A stretch of DNA of 62,000 bases from Zygnema cylindricum (taxonomy: Eukaryota > Streptophyta > Zygnematophyceae > Zygnematales > Zygnemataceae): assembly GCA_037447655.1 (NCBI GenBank), contig JBBHKE010000349.1:1-62000 (forward strand), in the 5' to 3' direction. Within the stretch, counting starts at the first letter, position 1; the number at the start of each line of letters is the position of its first letter. Positions 54,782 through 62,000 of the stretch are shown here, piece by piece. Under the pieces are notes generated by a model, which did not search any database, was not told the DNA's origin, and was given only the letters and a program-made list of their open reading frames with translations. Position numbers and translations under genes: made by a program.

Positions 54782-56030
54782 TAACCAACGATGGCGTGTG
54801 GACGACTGTCCTTGCCATCCCCGTGAATTGGGGTTTCATCTCGGCCATGAAGGCAGCAAATTGCTCCTTCATCATGGCGGCCATCATGACTTGTAACTCG
54901 GCCTTTTCTCTCTCTCTTCGAGAGATCCTAGGCGGAGTCGCCTCTTTCTCTGTCTCGGTAGGAGGAGTGACTGGCTTGGCAGAACAGGTAGGAATTCCAC
55001 TGTTCTGAATCGGATTCTGATAGGAATAATTAGGATCCTTAACATGGCAACGGTAGACATAATGTCCCTTTTGGTTGCAATGGGTGCATGTGGCGGACTT
55101 ATCCGGGCACATGCGGGCATCATGCCCTGTGTTTCCACATCGGAAACACAATCGGTCTCCGGAATTAAATGGCGTATTTCCCATGGCCGGCGTCTTTGGA
55201 GGCCTATTGTTGGGCCATGGGCTACTAGGTGGAGAAAGTGGGGAAGCGACTTCCGAACGATCATGAGCTTCCCACCAACATGATTGCATCTCATATTCTA
55301 CCGCATATTGAGCGGCTTGATCAAATGTAAATTTCAGACCGTAAGTCTGAGTGAGATGACTTTGTATAAAACGTTTCGATAGATCTGGAAACTGTCCAAC
55401 AAATTTTTGAACAGCTTCCGCATCGGACATTAAGTCCGGTAAAGCTTCTCGCAGAGTCTCTATGCGAGCACGTAAAGCAGGCGCGGTTTCTCCTGGTTTA
55501 CGCGTGAAAGTCATCAATTCTTTCACCTGATCGGGGTTTTGCATCCGATACTCCGCTTCTAAGAAATCGAACATAACAGATAGTGGATCTCGCAATGGAA
55601 TTATCATCCCTGGTCGTGCTGGGACAGCAGCACGAGCGGCCACAGCATTTTGGCGAGGAATTTCTGGGACTGCGCGAATTAGCACAACACCTTGGGCATC
55701 TAAGACCTCGGGGAAAGCGGCCTGGAATGGAATATCCGCTTGACCTATGACCTCGGGTGTACCAGCAAAAGGAGGGGAAAATTCTGTCATCGCGAGTATA
55801 GCGTCATACTTGCGGGAATATAATGTAAGGGCCGAACCTCTGAGGTACAGGCCAAGAAGAGAAAATGCCACACGAAGATCAAATCGATCTTGATAGCGAA
55901 ATGCCAAATCACGCATTTCGGTATTATAGAGCATACGGAAATGGGATAAAGACATGGTATCCTTCATCCCTGAAAAGAAAAATTGCATTTTCCCCATTTC
56001 CCCCCTTTGAAGAGGAAGCCATGTCGTCAA
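54732..56030 (-). CDS. gag: Gypsy-type gag with two zinc knuckles
   Basis: 432 codons, uninterrupted. A capsid-like region (FRMLYNTEMRDLAFRYQDRF, ALTLYSRKYDAIL, SVMFDFLEAEYRMQNPDQV, KPGETAPALRARIETLREAL, FVGQFPDLSKRFIQSHLTQ) is followed by two CCHC knuckles, CFRCGNTGHDARMC and CTHCNQKGHYVYRC. A Lys/Glu/Met-rich tail follows. The intact frame contrasts with the broken elements around it, so this cassette is younger or was mobile recently. A start further upstream is possible, as open frame exists to about 56334 in another frame. Confidence 0.85.
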   Translation of the reverse strand: MTTWLPLQRGEMGKMQFFFSGMKDTMSLSHFRMLYNTEMRDLAFRYQDRFDLRVAFSLLGLYLRGSALTLYSRKYDAILAMTEFSPPFAGTPEVIGQADIPFQAAFPEVLDAQGVVLIRAVPEIPRQNAVAARAAVPARPGMIIPLRDPLSVMFDFLEAEYRMQNPDQVKELMTFTRKPGETAPALRARIETLREALPDLMSDAEAVQKFVGQFPDLSKRFIQSHLTQTYGLKFTFDQAAQYAVEYEMQSCWWEAHDRSEVASPLSPPSSPWPNNRPPKTPAMGNTPFNSGDRLCFRCGNTGHDARMCPDKSATCTHCNQKGHYVYRCHVKDPNYSYQNPIQNSGIPTCSAKPVTPPTETEKEATPPRISRREREKAELQVMMAAMMKEQFAAFMAEMKPQFTGMARTVVHTPSLVSGILRDSTIQQRAATF

Positions 56031-56571
56031 AAGAAGAATGCACTAGTGGTTCCAAATTTGGACCGACCGAAAACTGAAATGTGAGAGGATGGGAAAAGAT
56101 TTCCTCTGAAAAGTCTCTTTCGGTTCTATCCAGGGATGACCTAGAGAAAACTGAGGATAATGATGAGACTGTGGTCAATACTGACCGAACTGACGAAGAT
56201 CTAGGGGCGGCAACCGAAACTGGTGCGTCCGTAGCCTCGGAGAAACTAGAAATATCTAACTGCGGTGGACGGAAAACTGTCCCGTCGCGGGTAGATCCGG
56301 ATTGATAACGTAAGTTATCCCAATCCGTGGGCATACACGAAGAGAAAACCCTTGAGTATGACTGGGAATTTCGGAACGACCTAATCGAGGTGCGTCAAAT
56401 GACAGACCAATCCACACAAAACAAACGAACACACGAAAGCTCTAGCAAAAAGCCGGAATACCAAAACCTCTACCCTGCAAACAATGGGGCAAGACCGAAG
56501 GGCCAGATCTATAAAAACAATCAGAGAAACTATCCAGGCACCTTTCGGTGCAGATCTACAGCGACACAGAC
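56031..56571 (-). other. Gag leader region
   Basis: Partly open in another - strand frame (MPTDWDNLRYQSGSTRDG, 55924-56334), Ser-rich, no domain. It could be an N-terminal extension of gag reached by frameshift, or leader. Confidence 0.35.
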
Positions 56572-56757
56572 AGAAAATTGCCTAAACAGTGCCACCAACG
56601 ACAAGATCTATGAAAGAAAATCCAATCCAGACAGTGATAGGGAAATTTAAGGCCACTCACTTCCAGAAAATTGCCTAAACCGTGCCACCAACGACAAGAT
56701 CTATGAAAGAAAATCCAATCCAGACAGTGATAGGGAAACTTAAGGCCACTCACTGCC
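56572..56757. repeat. 93 bp tandem duplication
   Basis: 56572-56664 and 56665-56757 (AGAAAATTGCCTAAAC...CCACTCAC) differ at four or so bases. Confidence 0.92.
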
Positions 56758-57419
56758 AGATAACGTGCAAGGAAAGCAAAGAAAATGCAAATGCTCAAAT
56801 AGAAAGGTTCGTAATAGAACCAATCCACACCGAACCCCTACACGAGTGTCCAAATTACAAAGGAACGCTCCTGCACCCGCAAGGCATCGTGATACTTACA
56901 AACACCTTTAATACTCTGGTGAGTACTAAAAGTGAACCAGACTTGGTCGAGGCAAGTCGGATTTTGTAGAGCTCCCTGGAATGGAACCTGATCCGATTCC
57001 GAATGAACGTGTCAAGAACCACCGCTAAACACCAAAGCAATTAGTATCCTGCTAGGGTAAGCGTATCGGCACTATGCCACGTTATGCCCAACTATAAAGC
57101 GGTGATAATTATAGGTGATAAATCGTGCAATCTTGATATATAGAATATATATATTTATTTTGTTAAGTTTTCTGAATGATTAAATTTGACAAGAGAAAAA
57201 GAAGAAAATATCAAATCCCGAACAAAATAAACATCCACTAGTTAACAAATTAAGTTGCACTAAAAGAAAGAAATATGAGGAATACTGTGAAAAATTCAAA
57301 ATAAAACACAAAATACGGTAAAATTGGGCAAAAAAGGTTTCCCAAACCCTGATTCCACGCTGTAAAAATCAAAAATCTGCGACCAAAGAATGGTAATAGG
57401 CTGACCTAGGGTTAAGAAT

Positions 57420-57515
57420 TTCAAAAAATAAACCCTAAATACGCCCAAACCCTAAATCTGCGGCCCAAACCCTAAATCTGCAGCCAAACCCTAATTCTGC
57501 AGATTAACCCTAAAA
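57420..57515. repeat. Telobox-containing minisatellite
   Basis: Five to six AACCCTAAA/AACCCTAAT words spaced about 18-20 bp with CTGCAG-type spacers. CCCTAAA is the plant-type telomere unit. It lies in the 5' region of the gag-protease cassette. Confidence 0.8.
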
Positions 57516-58083
57516 ATCTGACACAAAATCAGACTTAAATAGAGTGACCTAAATCTGCAGACTAGAAAAAGAGTGGCAACAAGATAGAAAGAAAGGATTG
57601 CAAGAAAGAAAGAAAAAGAATAAAACAAAATGTTTTTTTTTTTTTTATAAAATAAAAATTATAAATTTATTTATTTTTATAATATTTTTTCTTCAAAGGC
57701 AAAACTGAAAGTAAAAGCAATAATGGAGAGAAAGTAGAATGAAGCTTGTAGAAAAATAAAACAAAGTCAAAAGGAAAAACCCAACTCAAAAATAGGTGGG
57801 AGAAAAAAATATAGAAATGAAAAAAAAATAGATTTTCTATTGAAAATAATTCAATTTTTATATTTTTTTCCTGTAGATTTATTTTATAACACAAAACTGA
57901 GAAGTAAAACTGAAAATAGAAGGTAAATAGACAGGAAAATGGAAAGACAAAAACAAGAATAAAAACTGAATATGAAAAGTAAAATTTTTTTAATGAAATA
58001 AAATTTATATTTTTAATAATTTAAGATTAAAAAATAGACTTTTAGAAAATGTGATTTTGAAAAGTGGAGCTTTTGGACAAGAA
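57516..58083. other. AT-rich non-coding part of the cassette
   Basis: Long A and T runs and no coding domain. It ends CTTTTGGACAAGAA at the start of block B. Confidence 0.5.
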
Positions 58084-59391
58084 TGCTAAGCCAGGAGGTA
58101 GCCACTAGGCTCTCTGGTCTTTATCACATTCCCTACAAGAGTTATCCCGTTACGACAGCAAAGCAAGAAATATTCCAACCGGAACAAGGGAAAATCCAAA
58201 TCCGATCAAAAATACACTCCTTTCAAGCTAACCGAAATACAAACAAGACACAAACACACAACCAAACCGTCAAGCTGTCCGAGGAAGGCGCAGCAAGATC
58301 CAGATGTGCTCCCCCACGATCTCCAATTCCACACTTCCACCAAAAGACAAACTTTGGAGGGAAACCTTCCGGACGTGGCCTTAGGCCGTGTGGATTAAAA
58401 ACGAGGGTAGAAAAACAAGGAGAATAATCTTACTCTATCTAGCCTCTACAGCTAGCTAACAAGGAGAAGAAAGACACGTGGGCAATCGGTGAGAGAGAGA
58501 GCAAGAGAAAAGCTCCGCTGTCAAGAGAAAATTCTTGTCCAAAAGCTAAATTCTCTAAGTCTGAGAATTAGGCTAAGCAAGAGCTACACTAGGCCTTAGC
58601 AAAATTAGCCTACGTCTAGTCTACTTTACATGCATGAAACTACTAAAGATGTTGGCCAATAGGCGGCCAACATCGTCTGCCGTACGCCTGACAAAATCCA
58701 CTGTCCGAGGGTAAAAACCCTCCCTAACTACATGTGCGCGAACCTACATGGGTTCGCGACTTAAATAAATACAAGGTATCGAAGCGACGCCGATACTACC
58801 AGGAATCGCGATTCGGCGCCAAACGATACTTCGCGTCGATACTCTCGAAATTGCGTGCATACGCACGAAACGAAACATATCGCACGAAACGAAAACCATC
58901 GCACGAAATATTTCCAAAAATCGCGATGCGTCGCCAAAACGATACTTCGCGTCCATACTTCGAAAATAGCATACCTGCGCACGAAATAAAACATATCGCA
59001 CGGAATTAGTAATATTCAACGAAACGTGCACGCGAATCGCGTACACGTCATAAATAAATGAATCGGCGTAAAATCGCACGTGTGAACGAAAATTATATAT
59101 GCGTGCGAAAAACCGTGCGTGCATGCATTAAATCGTGCGTGCATGCATCAAATCTCGCGCGCGTGCCCAAAACCGTGCGTGCGCGCGGAATACTGCGCGT
59201 GCATGCAAGAAAATCGCGCGTGCGTGCAAAATACCGCGCGTGCGTGAGAAATATTGCGCGCGCGTGAGAAATACCGCGCGTGCGTGAGAAATACTGCGCG
59301 GTGCGTGAGAAATACTGCGCATGCATGCAAAATACTGCGTGTGCGTGGAATAAATCGTGCGCGCGGGCAACCGACACGATGCGGCATGACA
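58084..59391 (-). mobile_element. LTR-type block B, second copy
   Basis: 1308 bp, near-identical to 52160-53412, from TGCTAAGCCAGG to CGGCATGACA. It abuts the copia frame at TAGCGCTCAATTG. No A block adjoins it on either side. The CGCGTGCGTG array (59082-59365) is longer than in the other copy. Confidence 0.85.
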
Positions 59392-60198
59392 TAGCGCTCA
59401 ATTGTGTTATAAGGGTTCAGTTTTAATTTGAAAACCCACTTACAACCGATTAGTTTTCGATTAGGTGGACAATCCACCAGCTTCCAAGTATTGGCTGCCA
59501 TAATTGAGGCCATCGCCTCATTGATGGCTATCTTCCACCGGTTCTTTTCTGGACATGTCATCGCCTCTCCATAAGTCTGAGGTTCATCTTGATGAGATAG
59601 TTTTGTTACCTTGTTATTAACCTGATTTTCTTGCAATCTTTTGCTACTTCTCCTTCCCCCGTCAAAATCTGTGGCCGGAATAGATGGTTCTCGTGGATTC
59701 TTTCGAACAATCTCGGCTTCTCCCCTATCCCTTGATTCCGAATCAATTTCTACCACGTCTTCCGTTTTGGGTAGAGTTGTCACTGGAGTTTCCACAGCCG
59801 AGTCCTTTTCGGTCTGATTTGTACCTGCAAGAATGTCATCTTCTCTAAAACTTGGATAGTTAGGAAGCTCAAAGTCATCGGAATTTTCTGACTCAAATCT
59901 GATTTTTACTGACTTTGTATACTTGAACGGATCCACGGACTTTCCTTCATCCATAACTACTAGATGCTTTACTAAGATTATATCTTCCCTTTTTAGGTCA
60001 TAAACTCTATATGCTTTAACATCCTCGTCATATCCTAATAAGTATCCCGGTTTTCCTTTAGGATCTAGTTTCTAATTAGACCGATCTGTATCTAGACTGA
60101 ATACTTGACTGTCGAAAACCTTTAAGTGAGATATGTCTGGTTTTCGGCCTGTCCATCTCTCATAAGGTGTTTGATCTTTTATAGCTGAAGTAAGAACT
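59392..60198 (-). pseudogene. Copia integrase C-terminal region and RT start
   Basis: Reading on: GCVLTSAIKDQTPYERWTGR, GYDEDVKAYRVYDLKREDII, a Ser/Glu-rich linker, RSSKRLQENQ, TYGEAMTCPEKNRWKIAINE and CKWVFKLKLNPYNTIERY, where it is cut by the insertion. An in-frame TAG lies before KLDPKGKPGY, and a frame change lies near 60200. Confidence 0.85.
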
Positions 60199-60941
60199 CT
60201 ATTTTTTTAGGTAATTAGCACAGTTCATTGCTTCTGCCCAAAACCTTTTTCCTATCTTTTTATCTGACAACATACTTCTAGCACTATCACTTAGTGTTCT
60301 ATTTAACCTTTCAGCTACCCCATTATGTTCCGGGTTTTCTGGAACAGTCTTTTGGTGTTGGACTCCATCTTCCCTCAAAAAATCATCTAACTGGTAAGAA
60401 GTATACTCTCCACCATTGTCACTCCTTACTCTCTTGATTAGAGTTTCATGGAGTTTTTCGCTCCATGCTTTATGTTGTCTAAAACAATCCTGAGCTTCTA
60501 ACTTGTTTTTCAAAAAATACACCCTGGAATACCGAGACCACTCATCAGTGATAGTCATCATAAATCTCTTTCCCCCCGGTGAGGGCACTTTAGCTGGTCC
60601 CAAAATATTTGTGTGTACTAGATCTAGAATTTTTTCCCCCTTATAGGTGGTTGTTTTAGGAAAGGGTAATCTTTGTGCTTTACCTTGAGCACATCACTTA
60701 CAATCACTTATATTATCACTCTCACTGAACTGAATCCCTTCCACCACTCCCATCTTTTTCATCTCTCTTAACTTATCTAGATTCACATGCCCAAGCCTCT
60801 TATGCCACATCATAATATCATGAACACCAGCATAATAAAGTTTTTTTGTTTCATTACTTAAAATCAGCCTAAAATCCCATGGCTACCTTTCTCAGCAATG
60901 AAATAGACATCCTCTTCAAAACTAGCAGTAAAGACTCCTTC
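60199..60941 (-). pseudogene. int: Copia GAG-pre-integrase and integrase core
   Basis: MWHKRLGHVNLDKLREM with a following C-x-x-C in which the first Cys precedes a TGA (SDCK-stop-CAQGKA), then the core: TITDEWSRYSRVYFLKNK, KRVRSDNGGEYTS and VPENPEHNGVAERLNRTL. The D, D, E catalytic residues are all present. Only the TGA and other stops upstream disable it. Confidence 0.92.
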
Positions 60942-61478
60942 TTAAGTGTTAGTAAAAAAACCCTTGTCATCTAATACAGATGTAGAGATGAGGTTTTTGT
61001 TCAGCTCCGGAATAAACAATACATCGGAGAATGTTACTATGGATGTCTTTCCTTTTACTAACACTTTCAGATCTACAGATCCTACAAGAGTAGTGGTGAC
61101 TATCCTCCCATCCCCGTACTCTATCTCTACGGTGGGAATCTTTCTTATCTTAGTGAACAGGTGTCTATCCTTACATATGTGCATGGAGGCACCTGAATCT
61201 AAAATCCAGCCTGCTTCACCTTTCAATCCACCGTAAGCACATTTCTGCCTTTGTTGAATTTCGACCTCGTTTTTCGCCTCCAACTCCTCATCCAAAAAGA
61301 GCACATCGTCCTCGTCCTCGGATTCCGCCTCATGTACCTGTGTCACAAGGGCCTTTTTCTTTCCTCTCGGGGTTCCACCGGTCTGTCCCTCCTTTAACCG
61401 TAGCCAGGTAAGCTTAGTGCACTCTGCCATATGGTGCCCCAGTTTCTTACAAAAATGACATAAACCTTTGGGAGCCAT
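60942..61478 (-). CDS. Copia zinc knuckle and aspartic protease
   Basis: Zinc knuckle CHFCKKLGHHMAEC at the start, an acidic linker, then the protease active site GWILDSGASMHICKDRHLF and the strands VEIEYGDGRIV, FSDVLFIPELNKNLIS. The frame is open for 178 codons. It is part of the gag-pol frame of the element. Confidence 0.9.
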   Translation of the reverse strand: MAPKGLCHFCKKLGHHMAECTKLTWLRLKEGQTGGTPRGKKKALVTQVHEAESEDEDDVLFLDEELEAKNEVEIQQRQKCAYGGLKGEAGWILDSGASMHICKDRHLFTKIRKIPTVEIEYGDGRIVTTTLVGSVDLKVLVKGKTSIVTFSDVLFIPELNKNLISTSVLDDKGFFTNT

Positions 61479-62000
61479 TGGTTCGAACTCGTCGGTCTGA
61501 TTTTTCTGCTCCCTCCCCCCATAGTTTCTGACCGGTTTTCGGAAATCATTGTTCCTCTAATCGGTCGCACTTGCCAAGGCTTGCCCACTCTTTCCTCCCC
61601 TTCGAATTTCAATCGTATTCTCCCGAACGAGAATCACCCCTACCACTGAGTTCCATATCCACCTTGAGTCGGGCAAGTCGTGCACACGGTTGACTATGTT
61701 CTCGAACCCATCGGGTAACTTCATCAATAAACAGTTAACCTTTTCTTTTTCACTAAAATCTTTTCTCGCACTCTTTAGCTCCATGAAGAGTATAGCAAGC
61801 TCATTGCAAAAATCGAGCTTCTTCCCCCCTTTGTATACACACTCCTTAACTTTTTGATCAACCAACTGTTGTTGCTGAATCGTACCACTTCGGTAAATCT
61901 CTATGAGAGCCATCCAAAGATCGGATGCCCTTTCTACCTGCAAATGAGAACATGCAAGTCCTTGAGTAAGATGGCGTAGGATGAAGTGATTTGCCGCCAT
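61479..62000 (-). pseudogene. gag: Copia gag capsid, runs off the window
   Basis: HFILRHLTQGLACSHLQVER, DLWMALIEIYRSGTIQQQQL, KLPDGFENIVNRV, VGVILVRENTIEIRRGG, then SATD followed by TAG at about 61557. It is homologous to 17.1-17.5 kb. The N-terminus lies beyond 62000. Confidence 0.88.

Overview
This is a nuclear, repeat-dominated stretch from a green-lineage eukaryote. It has spliceosomal GT-AG introns, a plant-type GT14 exon, a plant-like mitochondrial ribosomal L35 gene, Ty1/copia and Ty3/gypsy retroelements, and CCCTAAA (plant telobox) repeats. A gypsy element carrying a captured cytosine methyltransferase fits a charophyte alga such as Chara, because such elements have been reported from charophytes. 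The species is inference, not shown. No bacterial-type operons, CRISPR arrays or rRNA/tRNA genes were seen.

Layout. 1-10.6 kb: AT-rich host DNA with a 1.8 kb sequence duplicated on both sides of a GT14 glycosyltransferase exon (+ strand, 4106-4317), a broken four-exon FHA-domain gene tail (- strand, 7895-8876), a diverged minisatellite (8.95-9.8 kb) and a GA tract. 10.6-13.8 kb: nested inverted-repeat DNA transposons, including a 2.4 kb foldback element inserted with a TTA target duplication. 14.8-21.6 kb: a gag-only copia element inside gypsy LTR debris, a near-perfect 0.6 kb palindrome of inverted LTR pieces and further LTR fragments. 21.6-35.75 kb: a decayed gypsy element on the - strand, read from the right: LTR, gag, 34-aa triplicated linker, protease, C5 cytosine methyltransferase, reverse transcriptase (split by a 1755 bp insertion), RNase H, integrase, 3' LTR. 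36-41 kb: a purine tract and an apparently intact four-exon nuclear gene for mitochondrial bL35 (- strand). 41.1-45.6 kb: three Tourist/Harbinger-like elements and a hAT-like element with an exact 8 bp target duplication. 46.3-49.5 kb: remnant of a chromovirus (LTR, chromodomain, unknown 3' ORF present twice). 49.5-62 kb: a copia element on the - strand (3' LTR, RNase H, RT, integrase, protease, gag running off the window), its RT split by a 7.4 kb insertion that holds two large LTR-type blocks and a gag-protease cassette with a PHD-like tail.

Function. Only the bL35m gene, and perhaps the GT14 exon, look like functional host coding DNA. The rest is mobile DNA at different ages. Three unrelated retroelements carry or abut chromatin-related modules (C5 methyltransferase, chromodomain, PHD-like zinc finger). 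The methyltransferase-bearing gypsy element is the most notable system here. This copy is dead through frameshifts, stops and insertions.
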